From NCBI RefSeq assembly GCF_900106755.1, contig NZ_FNNN01000017.1:80714-144713 (forward strand): a stretch of DNA of 64,000 nt, read 5' to 3'. A program made the position numbers and the translations under genes. The stretch comes from Bacteroides faecis MAJ27 (GTDB lineage: Bacteria; Bacteroidota; Bacteroidia; Bacteroidales; Bacteroidaceae). Positions 37,033-46,381 of the stretch are shown piece by piece (position 1 is the first letter of the stretch; the number at the start of each line of letters is the position of its first letter). The notes below the pieces were generated by a model that saw only the letters and a program-made list of their open reading frames with translations, searched no databases and was not told where the DNA came from.

Positions 37033-37608
37033 ATGAACGAAGTAGAAAGAGTGTTAGCGATTAAAGATGGTGATCATCAGGCATTTATAAATTTGTATAA
37101 CGAATATTGGAGTCAGGTGTATGACTTTAGTCGGTTGTATATTACTACAATTGCTGATGCAGAGGAAATTGTTCAGGATGTGTTTGTGAAGTTATGGGAA
37201 TCAAGGCATTTATTGAAAGAAGATGAAAATATTAAGGGCTTTCTCTTTATTGTTACCCGAAACATTGTATTTAATAGGCATAAAAAGAAAGTAAATGAGA
37301 ATCTTCTTAAAACTTCTGTTTTATCAGCTTTTGGACATGAAAGTTATTATAACTCCACTAGTGTGGAGGAAGATTATTGTGCTTCTCAACTAAAGATTTT
37401 CATTGATAAGTTAATCAACTCACTTCCTGAACAACAGAGAAAATGTTTTTTGTTAAGTCGTGAAGAGAATCTGAGTTATAGAGAGATAGCCGAGAGACTT
37501 GGTATTAGTCAGAAGACTGTAGAAATACATATGAGCAAGGCTTTGAAGTTTCTGAAAGACAAGGTTAAACGGGGATGGGAAATTCTTTTGTCACTTCTTT
37601 CATTTTAG
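37033..37608 (+). CDS. ECF RNA polymerase sigma factor (Bacteroidetes family)
   Basis: 191-aa extracytoplasmic-function sigma factor. Region 2 is seen in YDFSRLYITTIADAEEIVQD and VFVKLWE, region 4 in LPEQQRKCFLLSREENLSYR and EIAERLGISQKTVEIHMSKA. It belongs to the FecI-like group paired with FecR and STN-type SusC, and is expected to drive the SusC-SusD-lipoprotein-M60 operon on the opposite strand. In Bacteroides such relays mostly serve host-glycan loci. The first ATG of the open frame (36997) lies in the promoter, so 37033 is used. Confidence 0.93.
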   Translation: MNEVERVLAIKDGDHQAFINLYNEYWSQVYDFSRLYITTIADAEEIVQDVFVKLWESRHLLKEDENIKGFLFIVTRNIVFNRHKKKVNENLLKTSVLSAFGHESYYNSTSVEEDYCASQLKIFIDKLINSLPEQQRKCFLLSREENLSYREIAERLGISQKTVEIHMSKALKFLKDKVKRGWEILLSLLSF

Positions 37609-38149
37609 TTGTAATAATAAGGATTGTTTATCAGAACTTTATAGCTAAATCATTTGCTTTTAATATGAATTGTTTGACCATTTAATGAGGTTATCCTTTT
37701 GGGATAGACCATTCTTTCTTGTCTTTTTTGATACTATATAAAGGGATACTTATCTTCCTTTTTCGATTATTGATAGGGATATGTTCTATACATGATTTCA
37801 TGAGTCTCTCTTTTAAGACAGGATGCTCGGAGTCACTAAAAAACAATAATATAATAGAAAGTTGTATACTTATAGCGATAATTAGGTTCTAAAATTTATA
37901 GCAATAAACTTTGATTCATATAATTAGTCTGATGATAAAAAAGTTGGGAAAAAGTTTTGTATGATTACTGTTTTTGTGCTAAATTTATGACTAATCTCTA
38001 TTTCAAGTTATGTATTAATGTTTGAATGGAAACTTCGGTCGCTTTTTGATCATACTTATTGTATTTTGTAGGCAATGGTTTGAATGTCATATATAACAGA
38101 GAATTACAGAACTGATAGAATAAATAAAACTTCAACTAATTCGGACAAA
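37609..38149 (+). other. Gene-free stretch before GH3/PA14
   Basis: 541 AT-rich bases without a convincing gene. It must hold the end of the sigma transcript and the GH3 promoter. No exact -33/-7 pair was found; GTATTTTG at 38061-38068 is near but one base off. An open frame reaching back to 38084 is not preceded by a better start. I see no repeat. Confidence 0.45.
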
Positions 38150-40741
38150 ATGAAAAGAGTACTATTGACTTTGAGTATGAGTATCGCTACATTGGTGGGT
38201 ACTTTGGCGCAAAATGAACCTTATAAGAATCACCAGTTGTCTCCAAAAGAACGTGCAGATGACTTGTTGGGGCGGTTGACATTAAAAGAGAAAATTGGCT
38301 TGATGCAAAATTCTTCTAATGCGGTGGAGCGTCTGGGGATTGCTCCTTACAATTGGTGGAGCGAGGGATTACATGGTGTTGCCCGCAATGGGCTGGCAAC
38401 AGTATTTCCGATAACGATGGGAATGGCCTCTACTTTTGATGATGAAGCTATCGAAAAGATATATACAGCCGTGAGTGATGAAGGACGTGCTAAATTCCAC
38501 GACGCACATCGTCGTAACCGCTATGGGTGTGGAAATGAGGGACTTACTTTCTGGAATCCTAATGTGAATATTTTCCGTGATCCGCGCTGGGGCCGGGGGC
38601 AGGAGACTTTTGGAGAAGATCCTTATCTGACTACTCGGATGGGAGTATCTGTAGTAAAGGGCATGCAAGGACCGGCAGATGCTGCATATGATAAGACTCA
38701 TGCATGTGCTAAGCATTATGCTGTACATAGTGGTCCTGAAGCGAAGCGTCACTCTTTCGACGTAGAGCATCTCTCTCCTCGTGATTTGTGGGAGACTTAT
38801 TTGCCTGCCTTCAAAGCACTTGTGCAAGAAGCAGATGTAAAGGAAGTAATGTGTGCCTATCAGCGTTTTGAGGGAGAACCTTGTTGTGACAGTAACAGGT
38901 TGCTGACGCAAATCCTACGGGATGAATGGGGATATAAGCATCTGGTGGTCAGCGACTGTGGCGCTATCAGCGATTTTTTCTATAAAGACCGTCATGGAAC
39001 GCATAAAGATGCAGCTGATGCTAGTGCTTCTGCTGTGATTAATGGTACGGATTTGGAATGTGGTGTCGAATATGCTCATCTGGAAGAGGCTGTAAAGAGA
39101 GGTTTGATTACGGAGGAACGTATAAATACCAGTTTGCGCCGCTTGCTAGAGGCTCGTTTTGCCTTGGGTGAGATGGACCCAGATTCCATTGTTGCTTGGA
39201 GTAAAATCGGTATCGACACTGTAGATTGCGATTTGCACAGACAAATGGCTTTGGACATAACACGCAAATCAATGGTATTGCTTCACAATAACGGTATACT
39301 TCCTTTGGCAAAAACATCGACGCGTATTGCCGTAATGGGACCCAATGCCGTAGATTCAGTCATGCAATGGGGGAATTATAAAGGAGTACCTTCGCATACA
39401 TATACCATTCTGGAGGGAATACGCAATAAAGTTGGTAACGTTCCTTACGAAAAAGGATGTGAATTATTGGAGAATCAGGTTTTTGATTCTTACTTCAATG
39501 AGATTTCCAACAAGGGATATCATGGCTTAACCGCTACTTATTGGAATAATATGAACATGAGTGGGGATGTGGCTGCTACGGAGCAATACACTTCTCCGGT
39601 TAATCTGAGTAACGGTGGCCATACTGTATTTGCTACAGGAGTCGGATTATACAACTTCACAGCAATATATGAAGGTACTTTCTGTCCGAAGAAGGATGGT
39701 AATTATACATTAATTATTGAGGGAGATGATGGTTATCGGGTATATGTGAATGGCAGTAAGGTAATTGATTATTGGGGAGAACATGCCAGTGCAAAAAGAG
39801 AATATACATTGAAAGCTACAGCAGGGCAGGACTATAAAATAAAAATAGAGTATATGCAGGCAGGTGCAGAGGCTTTGTTGAAGTTTGATTTAGGTATTTA
39901 TCGGCAGATCCCTGCTGCAACGGTTGTTGATAAAGTAAAGGACGCGGATATTGTCATTTTTTTGGGTGGTATTTCACCGGATTTGGAAGGAGAAGAAAAA
40001 CATTTTGTAAATTGTCCCGGCTTCTCTGGTGGCGATCGCACCTCGATTGAACTTCCGCAGGTGCAACGGGATATTCTGAAAGCATTAAAGAAAGCAGGTA
40101 AGAAAGTGGTTTTTGTCAACTGTTCCGGTTCGGCAGTAGCATTGGTTCCTGAAATGGAGTCATGTGATGCCATCTTGCAGGCGTGGTATCCTGGACAAGC
40201 AGGTGGATTGGCTGTGGCAGACGTTCTGTTTGGAGATTTTAATCCGAGTGGGAAACTGCCTGTTACTTTTTATAAAAGTACGGACCAATTGCCGGATTTT
40301 GAAGATTACAGCATGAAAAACCGTACATATAGATATATGGTAGAAGCTCCTTTGTTCCCTTTTGGATATGGATTGAGTTATACTACTTTTGATATATCTA
40401 AAGGACGTCTAAATAAGAAATCTATATCTGCCGGAAAGGATTTAAATTTTAAAGTCAATGTGAAGAATACAGGGAAGTGCGATGGTGCTGAAGTCATTCA
40501 GGTATATGTCCGTAAGGTGGATGATATGGAGGGACCGGTAAAGAGTTTGCGGGCTTTCCGCCGGGTACCGTTAAAGGCGGGAGAGTCTTGTGTAGTATCC
40601 ATTGATCTTTTACCAGCTACATTTGAATTCTTTGATCCGGTTACAAATACAATGCGTGTTATGCCCGGAAAATACGAAGTTATGTATGGCAATAGCTCGG
40701 ATATAGCTTCGGAGAACAAACTAAGTGTTATACTTCGGTAA
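38150..40741 (+). CDS. GH3 beta-glycosidase with PA14 insertion
   Basis: Secreted exo-beta-glycosidase (beta-xylosidase/beta-glucosidase type), 863 aa. Signal peptide about 1-21 (ending TLAQ). The barrel carries NWWSEGLHGVARNG, KHYAVHSGPE and nucleophile Asp269 in VVSDCGAIS. A PA14 domain, about 456-583 (TATYWNNMNMSGD to KFDLG), is inserted in the alpha/beta sandwich; in related enzymes it shapes the active-site entrance and favours short oligosaccharides. The Fn3-like domain follows FPFGYGLSYTTFD. It stands alone between the sigma gene and a terminator and so is not clearly part of the M60 PUL. The wording of the barrel is closest to xylan beta-1,4-xylosidase-type GH3; specificity not proven. 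Confidence 0.92.
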   Translation: MKRVLLTLSMSIATLVGTLAQNEPYKNHQLSPKERADDLLGRLTLKEKIGLMQNSSNAVERLGIAPYNWWSEGLHGVARNGLATVFPITMGMASTFDDEAIEKIYTAVSDEGRAKFHDAHRRNRYGCGNEGLTFWNPNVNIFRDPRWGRGQETFGEDPYLTTRMGVSVVKGMQGPADAAYDKTHACAKHYAVHSGPEAKRHSFDVEHLSPRDLWETYLPAFKALVQEADVKEVMCAYQRFEGEPCCDSNRLLTQILRDEWGYKHLVVSDCGAISDFFYKDRHGTHKDAADASASAVINGTDLECGVEYAHLEEAVKRGLITEERINTSLRRLLEARFALGEMDPDSIVAWSKIGIDTVDCDLHRQMALDITRKSMVLLHNNGILPLAKTSTRIAVMGPNAVDSVMQWGNYKGVPSHTYTILEGIRNKVGNVPYEKGCELLENQVFDSYFNEISNKGYHGLTATYWNNMNMSGDVAATEQYTSPVNLSNGGHTVFATGVGLYNFTAIYEGTFCPKKDGNYTLIIEGDDGYRVYVNGSKVIDYWGEHASAKREYTLKATAGQDYKIKIEYMQAGAEALLKFDLGIYRQIPAATVVDKVKDADIVIFLGGISPDLEGEEKHFVNCPGFSGGDRTSIELPQVQRDILKALKKAGKKVVFVNCSGSAVALVPEMESCDAILQAWYPGQAGGLAVADVLFGDFNPSGKLPVTFYKSTDQLPDFEDYSMKNRTYRYMVEAPLFPFGYGLSYTTFDISKGRLNKKSISAGKDLNFKVNVKNTGKCDGAEVIQVYVRKVDDMEGPVKSLRAFRRVPLKAGESCVVSIDLLPATFEFFDPVTNTMRVMPGKYEVMYGNSSDIASENKLSVILR

Positions 40742-40771
40742 TAAGAATGTATGCGCTTATAAAATAAATAT

Positions 40772-40808
40772 AAATAGCCTCGTGAACTGTTGTTTATGAG
40801 GCTATTTT
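40772..40808 (+). terminator. Terminator after GH3/PA14
   Basis: Perfect 10-bp stem AAATAGCCTC (40772-40781) with GAGGCTATTT (40798-40807), then TTAT. It may also serve the convergent methyltransferase gene. Confidence 0.75.
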
Positions 40809-40936
40809 ATATTCCGGAATATTCAGTAAAATACTTGAAAAAACAGACTATCCGGAACCTTTCATTGTTTCCACAACAATCTGTTGATGTGTATCATGCT
40901 GGAGGAAGTCATGTTATAATGCTTCTATTGCATGAC

Positions 40937-42127
40937 TCAGACTTTCTCACAGAGAACCAGTACTTTCTGTTCATCGTTTAAGGTGCTGGCAAATAGATAA
41001 GTGTTCCCACCTTCCATAAGTTTGGTGCGTTTACGGAGTTCGGCAACTGTAGCCGGAAAATTGCGTACTGTAATATTTGCTTTCTTTAGGTCTGCAAGTC
41101 CCTTTTTTATTTCTTTTTTGTTAAAACTGCACTGGTTGACGATGTGAAAAATTCTGCCGGGAAAATTTCCGATCAAAGTATCGGAAGTATAAAGATGACT
41201 ATTAGGATGCAACTTTTTAACAGGAAATGCAGAAGTGATGATGCGGAAAGCTCCGGCTTTCAAGAGCGAGGCATTGGGTTCGTAGAGATAATTCTCCAAT
41301 GTATTAGTGTAACTGCATTTGCTGCGCTGTTCTTCCTCACGGGTGAAGACAAAGCGTTGTTCCTTCTGCATTCCCTTTGTATAGAGGTTGATGCAATGGA
41401 TGGGTATTTCATCTGCCGGTGTTTGTCCAAGTATCAATAGTAATTCTTTGCATTCATTGTTGGCGGATATGATATGAACTTCTTGCACACTTTGTAACTC
41501 TTTTAATGCCAATGTCAGGTCGAGCATGGGAGAAAGTTTGATCATGACTCGCTTGCCTTTTTTCAATAAGAGTTCTTCCAGTTCGGCTACGTTAGGTTCA
41601 CAATCGGAGATGGCAACTGTCTTTCCTCCGTGCCCGTTACGACGGGCAGGATCGAGGAAGATACAGTCTACCGGAGACATGGCATTCAGATAATCTACTC
41701 CATCCTCATTTCTTACATCAATATGTTTTAAATTCAGAATAGGAAAATTATGTATTGCTATTTCACAGAGATCTTTCTGGCGTTCCACATAAGTAACGGA
41801 CTGGAATTTGGCAGCAAGGAAAGAACAATCAATCCCGAATCCTCCGGTTAAGTCTGTCAGAGAATTGCCTTTTAAAAGAGTTGCTTTGTAGTGGGCGGTG
41901 ACTTCTGAGGAACATTGTTCCAGTGACAAATGCTTTGGATACCATATATCGTTTATTTCTTTCCATGATGGAATTTTTTCGGCTGCTACTTGCCTTCCTG
42001 CTATCTGTGTGATGGCGGTCGGCATATCTACGTTTGGGTATTTTCTGCCTTGCAGGGCCAGAATGCGTATATCGTCCGTTTGATGTTGGCGGATAAAGAG
42101 CTGAGTTTCGGGTGAAATTTGCATCAT
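40937..42127 (-). CDS. Class I SAM-dependent methyltransferase with THUMP-like domain
   Basis: 396-aa cytoplasmic protein. The middle carries a Rossmann methyltransferase with SAM motif I DLTGGFGIDCSFLA, acidic motif YVERQKDLCEIA and a DPARR motif (IFLDPARRNGHGGK) placed like a catalytic motif IV. The C-terminal part (FPGRIFHIVNQCSFNKKEIK to the end) matches the THUMP-like domain common in Bacteroidetes homologues. Such proteins are thought to methylate RNA, but the target is not established. A core gene by appearance. Two ATGs in tandem (MM) give the start. Confidence 0.85.
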   Translation of the reverse strand: MMQISPETQLFIRQHQTDDIRILALQGRKYPNVDMPTAITQIAGRQVAAEKIPSWKEINDIWYPKHLSLEQCSSEVTAHYKATLLKGNSLTDLTGGFGIDCSFLAAKFQSVTYVERQKDLCEIAIHNFPILNLKHIDVRNEDGVDYLNAMSPVDCIFLDPARRNGHGGKTVAISDCEPNVAELEELLLKKGKRVMIKLSPMLDLTLALKELQSVQEVHIISANNECKELLLILGQTPADEIPIHCINLYTKGMQKEQRFVFTREEEQRSKCSYTNTLENYLYEPNASLLKAGAFRIITSAFPVKKLHPNSHLYTSDTLIGNFPGRIFHIVNQCSFNKKEIKKGLADLKKANITVRNFPATVAELRKRTKLMEGGNTYLFASTLNDEQKVLVLCEKV

Positions 42128-42162
42128 AGGTTGTTTATATTCGGTGTTATATGGTGGATTTG

Positions 42163-42978
42163 TTATGGTATTACATTGTATTTTTTGCGAGCTTCCTCGC
42201 GGCTACAGAAATTGAAATGCCACCATTCGCTGGGCAATGCACGGAATCCGGCTGTTTTCATCACTTTCCTTAGTAATATTCGGTTCTGACGTTCCGCTTC
42301 GGTAATTTTGCCGTTTCGTACCAGTTCGCCTTCCTCTGTGATATGTGCTTCTACACCAAGATGATCTACTTTTGTGCCCATGGATAACGGGTGGCCCAAA
42401 GAATCCAGAATACTGATGTCTACCGCCAGGCCGTAGTTGTGAAGTCCGCCTCCACGGTTTGGGTTAGAAATGTATCGGTATTTGGAAGTTCCTTTGACTA
42501 CATCCCACATTTTTCTTTGTACAGACATCGGACGTGCAGCATCATAAATGATGAGACTGTAGGATGGATACAATTCTTTCAGTGTTTTTTGCGCTTTCAT
42601 AAGAGCATGTGCCGCATCGACATGCAGGTAGGCTTCTGCCAGACTATCATAAAGAATTTCTCCGGTGAAGTTATCCGCTTGGGTGTACATTAGGCTGATG
42701 GCAATACTGCTGTCCAGTTCCGCTATATTTACCAGACCAAGGGAATCCATGTAAAGGGCCATCGGGCTTTTCTCATGTCCCGAGGTCGGTTGGTTGCCGA
42801 CTTTATTTTTCTGCAAGAGGGTGGCATGAATGGAGTCCGCATGAATAAGGACTGTGTACATAGGATCTGTACACGTTGTTTCGGTTGCTGTAGATGTCCT
42901 TTTCTCCTTGTGTCCTGATGTGCAGGAATATCCTGCTAACAGAAAACAAAAGACAGGTAAACTATATTTCAGAATCAT
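42163..42978 (-). CDS. VanX/DdpX-like D-Ala-D-Ala dipeptidase lipoprotein
   Basis: 271-aa M15D peptidase predicted to hydrolyse D-alanyl-D-alanine. The zinc site is visible: GGGLHNYGLAVDISILD (His and Asp ligands of the SxHxxGxAxD motif, with GGL where SS is usual) and EWWHFNF (catalytic Glu and His ligand). Arg in DAARPMSVQ is the conserved substrate Arg. An N-terminal lipobox (LAGYSC, about residue 19) puts it in the envelope, unlike cytoplasmic VanX of resistance operons, so peptidoglycan turnover is more likely than vancomycin resistance. It starts 35 nt upstream of the methyltransferase gene on the same strand, so the two are probably co-transcribed. Confidence 0.88.
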   Translation of the reverse strand: MILKYSLPVFCFLLAGYSCTSGHKEKRTSTATETTCTDPMYTVLIHADSIHATLLQKNKVGNQPTSGHEKSPMALYMDSLGLVNIAELDSSIAISLMYTQADNFTGEILYDSLAEAYLHVDAAHALMKAQKTLKELYPSYSLIIYDAARPMSVQRKMWDVVKGTSKYRYISNPNRGGGLHNYGLAVDISILDSLGHPLSMGTKVDHLGVEAHITEEGELVRNGKITEAERQNRILLRKVMKTAGFRALPSEWWHFNFCSREEARKKYNVIP

Positions 42979-43003
42979 GACTACTCCTTTGGATTTAGTG
43001 TGC

Positions 43004-43034
43004 CAAAGATACTTCTTTTTGAATTTAGCGCCAA
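43004..43034 (-). promoter_or_regulatory. Promoter of the dipeptidase-methyltransferase unit
   Basis: On the - strand TTG (43034-43032), a 20-nt spacer, then TATCTTTG (43011-43004), a good Bacteroides promoter 25 nt before the dipeptidase start. Confidence 0.55.
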
Positions 43035-44107
43035 TAAAAAGCCCTTTTTACGTTGTTTGTCGGATATATATGTGTGTTGGATACGCAAGATTATACAGAA
43101 ACCGTATTTTTAACTTTCGATGTTGGCTATTACTTTTTCAGTTTTGTTGTTTTCTTCCATATTTCGAGTAGAGTGTTTAATGCGGCACCTTTGGTAGATT
43201 GCATGCCAAGACGATACAGATTGCATGTAGGCTTTTTACCGGTGAAAAGGCGTTTTTTTGTCCACACATTACTAAATAATAGTCATATTTTCCACTCTTT
43301 TGGGGAGTTTGTTGAAAGAGCCGAAGTATCTGTAAACGGTGAAAGGAATAAACTTGTTCGGAGACAGATTGGAATATTGATAAGAAATAGTATCAGTCAT
43401 AAATAAACTGTATTTGATTCTATATTTCCCCAATATAGATATTTATTTTTAAGGAAGAAGGGGAGAGATGTATTCAGATTGATTTTATGAGTTGTTTACT
43501 CATGCCTGGATGTTGAATTAAGAGAAGAGAAAATTTGTTTTTATCCCTCTGTTTTATGATTTGGCAGAAAAAACTTGAACTGTTTTGAGCGTTTGGTGTT
43601 TCTTGCCGGAATTGATTATTAAAATTGGTTCATATCTTGGTATAGACTTGTATTACTATGGGTATAGACGAAATATAATATTGTAAAACAGTGGTTTATA
43701 TTATTCTGCTTTGCACTAAAATAACGTTTTTTATATAGCTGCAGATACAATTCTTAATAACTTGAATACAATTCTTTATATATAAATATATTATTATTAA
43801 TAACTGATTTAGAATCCTTGTTCCTTATCTAATCTTGAAACTGTATTTTTGCTCAGCAATATCATTGAAATGTGGTATTGTGACTAATAAGTGTTATGAA
43901 ATATTAGATTAAGGTAGCTGTTTGTGAAAATCGCTCCAATATTGTTTGTTTTGTTTGTGTTATCCCATTTTGAATGCCAAGAGTGGTTTCAAAATGGGAT
44001 TTTGCATGAATATGGAGCAGACGTTATAAAACAGTATCTCTTGTTGGAAAAAAGATTTGGAGATACTTTTGTAGGTAGTGCAACTGTGTAATTCTGTTTT
44101 AGAGAAA
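43035..44107. other. 1.07-kb gene-free, AT-rich region with paired repeats
   Basis: No coding frame here has a protein-like sequence. Seen in it: GGTATAGAC twice, at 43639-43647 and 43661-43669 (22 bp apart); ATACAATTCTT twice, at 43745-43755 and 43766-43776 (21 bp apart); and a perfect 12-bp stem ATCCCATTTTGA (43962-43973) with TCAAAATGGGAT (43989-44000). The hairpin lacks a T run on either side, so it is not a standard terminator. It lies between the 3' end of the GH43-like gene and the dipeptidase promoter. Confidence 0.5.
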
Positions 44108-45925
44108 TTATTGTGGTATTCCGAAAGCTGCGAACTCATAAATTCCGTCAGCCCACATTGCGGAATTGTTTGTATGTACGTTGACAACACCATAAACGCG
44201 CAGGCGTAGATATCTGTAGGGTGTCGCGTCCTCAATGGGGAGGATTTGAAAGCCTACTTGCCAGTTCGTTCTACCGTCAATGAGCATCTTATAACTTTTA
44301 CCGTCCTGACTGCCTTCGACTGTGTATTTATAAGCAGCTTCAGATCCATTGACTAATCTTGTAGAAAGATTTATTTCTGAGATCTTGGCATTCTTCTGCA
44401 TGTCGACAACGAACAGGTGTGGGGCACCAACAGGAGAATTTGAACTCTTTTGAAAAAAGTCGGAAGAATTCAGATCGGCTCCATCGGTGATGCAATCGGC
44501 TTTTACCCCTTTTGCACCGCTAACCTGAGAAGTTACGGGCATATTTAATGTGAGATTTTTCCCATTTTGAACGGGAATGATGCCGTATTTCTCGTCAAAC
44601 TCCAGATATCTGTAGTAATCCATTGAAGCATATCCTTGGTTGAATGAAGCGACAGAGACTCTTGGAAAGTTACCATCTGGGTCTTTGTGATGGTATTGTG
44701 CTCCCCAATGATAGCTCCATACCCCGTAAGTTGATTTATCAGTACCGATTCTTCTGATGTTGTTGAACTGGGCACCGAAGGTAGAGTTGTTTCCGATTTC
44801 TCTCAATGAGGTCCATGCTCCTCCTAAATCAGTGGTGGATGCGTACATTGTCTGACTCGGATACCATCCGGAAGCTTTTGAACTAAAGAAGTAGTATTCT
44901 CCGTCTTTCTTTATGATAGCAGGAGTTTCTCGATGCTCCCCTTTACAAATCGTGTTGACCAATGAGACTGGTTTTGTCCATGATTCATCCAGTTTGTAGA
45001 TGTTTATATCACTGTTCGTATTAGTAGCGGAAAGCAGATATGCCGTATTGTCATCGTCTACGAAAAGCGATTGGTCTCTTGAATCATGCCCCAATGGTCT
45101 TTCCATCGTACCGACTTCAACCGTTCCCTTTGGAGTTATTTGTACCAGATATATTTTAGCAGCTGTGTATCCCGGACCGTCTTCATAATGTGCTGATAAC
45201 ACTACTTTGTTTGTTTTTTTATTGTAGCGGAAAGCGATACCTTCGAATTTAACATTGGGGTAGAAAGCTAGTTCCCGTGGAGTACTCCAGCTATCCTTAA
45301 GCCCTGTCTGAGAGTAACTCTCAAAAATGGCCCATCCCTTTAGTGTTTTCTCATCTACTACCTTGTCGATATTCTCCATTTTGTAGGAGAAATAGAGATT
45401 ACCTATTTTCATGCCACCGGGCTTGTCTGCAGATCCTTTGGCAATATATTTCCCGTTTATATTATCGTAAACCTCAACTTCACCGGTAGGAGCAAAGGTG
45501 GTGGCTGTTTGAGACGCAGTGGTTGCGACTTTATTATTTCCATCTTTGTATGCTTCAATATGATAAGTATATGTTTTCCCCACCGGTAGATCATAATCAT
45601 CGTAAGTGTCGCCTTTAGCTTCACCTATCAACTTTCCATCTCTGTATATTTTATACAGATTTGCATCTTCCCGCTGCATCCAGTTTATTTTTACGTTCCT
45701 GACATCCTTTTCACCTGTAAGTTTAAACTCGGTTGTTGTGATAGCCCAAATGTTGATGCCGGAGTTATCTTCGGCTACAGTTGCAGTATGTGTTATTGCA
45801 TTTGTGCTTGGGTTATTGTGTTCGGCGGCGATAAGACTGAAAGGGGAAAAACATGGCAAGCTGAAAAACAAAGCGGAGACAAGTAAAAGAGAACTTTTGA
45901 TTTGCTGATTTTTAAGATTCATCAT
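44108..45925 (-). CDS. GH43-like beta-propeller protein with Fn3 and discoidin-like domain
   Basis: 605-aa secreted protein (signal about 1-33). Order: a short Fn3-like module (VKINWMQREDANLYKIYRDG, about 75-145), a five-bladed propeller of the GH43 subfamily-34 kind (WAIFESYSQTGLKDSWS, GHDSRDQSLFVDDDNTAYLL, EHRETPAIIKKDGEYYFFSS) and a C-terminal F5/8C domain (HLFVVDMQKNAKISEINLST to YRYLRLRVYG, about 450-600). The Asp of RDQSLFVDDD and Glu of HRETPAI are placed like the catalytic pair. Related proteins act on beta-1,3-galactan or arabinogalactan. Stands alone with no SusCD nearby. Confidence 0.8.
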   Translation of the reverse strand: MMNLKNQQIKSSLLLVSALFFSLPCFSPFSLIAAEHNNPSTNAITHTATVAEDNSGINIWAITTTEFKLTGEKDVRNVKINWMQREDANLYKIYRDGKLIGEAKGDTYDDYDLPVGKTYTYHIEAYKDGNNKVATTASQTATTFAPTGEVEVYDNINGKYIAKGSADKPGGMKIGNLYFSYKMENIDKVVDEKTLKGWAIFESYSQTGLKDSWSTPRELAFYPNVKFEGIAFRYNKKTNKVVLSAHYEDGPGYTAAKIYLVQITPKGTVEVGTMERPLGHDSRDQSLFVDDDNTAYLLSATNTNSDINIYKLDESWTKPVSLVNTICKGEHRETPAIIKKDGEYYFFSSKASGWYPSQTMYASTTDLGGAWTSLREIGNNSTFGAQFNNIRRIGTDKSTYGVWSYHWGAQYHHKDPDGNFPRVSVASFNQGYASMDYYRYLEFDEKYGIIPVQNGKNLTLNMPVTSQVSGAKGVKADCITDGADLNSSDFFQKSSNSPVGAPHLFVVDMQKNAKISEINLSTRLVNGSEAAYKYTVEGSQDGKSYKMLIDGRTNWQVGFQILPIEDATPYRYLRLRVYGVVNVHTNNSAMWADGIYEFAAFGIPQ

Positions 45926-46166
45926 TGTAATGTAGATTAAGTTTTGAGAATTTTTGTTTTTGGTATTAATTATCGCTCTACAAAAGTCCTTATTTTTAAC
46001 AAGAAACAGGTCTTCTTTTAGGTCAAAAGAGTCTGTATTTTTTTCGTTTCCGTATTATTGGCACAATAAACATTCAAGAGGGTATACAAATCATTCGTTT
46101 ATTATAAAATCTCTCAGATGTTTACGGATATCCATAAAATTTTACCGAAAGATGAGAATGAAGGAA

Positions 46167-46215
46167 ACTGAAAGAGACTCTTAATTGATTCAATCAATTA
46201 AGAGTCTCTTTCAGT
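46167..46215. repeat. 49-nt perfect palindrome at the tRNA 3' end
   Basis: 24 bp on each side of C46191 are exact reverse complements (ACTGAAAGAGACTCTTAATT with the matching right arm, plus four more pairs). The last base is also the discriminator position of the tRNA. It probably terminates the tRNA transcript, with a T-rich continuation on the - strand, but the length and perfection are unusual. Confidence 0.85.
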
Positions 46216-46288
46216 GGGCCATCTTGGGCTTGAACCAAGGACCTCCAGATTATGAGTCTGTTGCTCTAACCAACTGAGCTAAAAGCCC
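46215..46288 (-). tRNA. tRNA with CAT anticodon (tRNA-Met, or Ile2)
   Basis: 74 nt cloverleaf without encoded CCA. Acceptor GGGCTTT pairs with ATGGCCC with a G-U and one T-T mismatch. The D arm is GCTC...GAGC, the anticodon stem is CAGA/TCTG around loop CTCATAA (anticodon at 46254-46252), and the T arm is CTTGG-TTCAAGC-CCAAG. The initiator hallmark of three G-C pairs under the anticodon is absent, so it is elongator Met or, if its C34 is lysidine-modified, Ile2. Confidence 0.92.
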
Positions 46289-46381
46289 GATGTATCCATT
46301 TACTGGATGCGGTGACAAAAGTAGTATATTTTGCTGAATTATGCAAATTCTTTGTGCAAAAAACTACGATTCTTTCTCTGT

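Noticed and set aside
42163..42978. Vancomycin resistance gene
   Set aside because: No vanH, vanA or regulator genes, and the protein has a lipobox; a general peptidase is more likely.
43053..43406. 117-codon frame in the 1.07-kb gap
   Set aside because: Phe/Val/His-rich composition, no motif, and overlaps the dipeptidase promoter area; judged non-coding.
43962..44000. Terminator of the GH43-like gene at 44,108
   Set aside because: A perfect 12-bp stem, but on the - strand it is followed by A-rich rather than T-rich bases; kept only as a hairpin.
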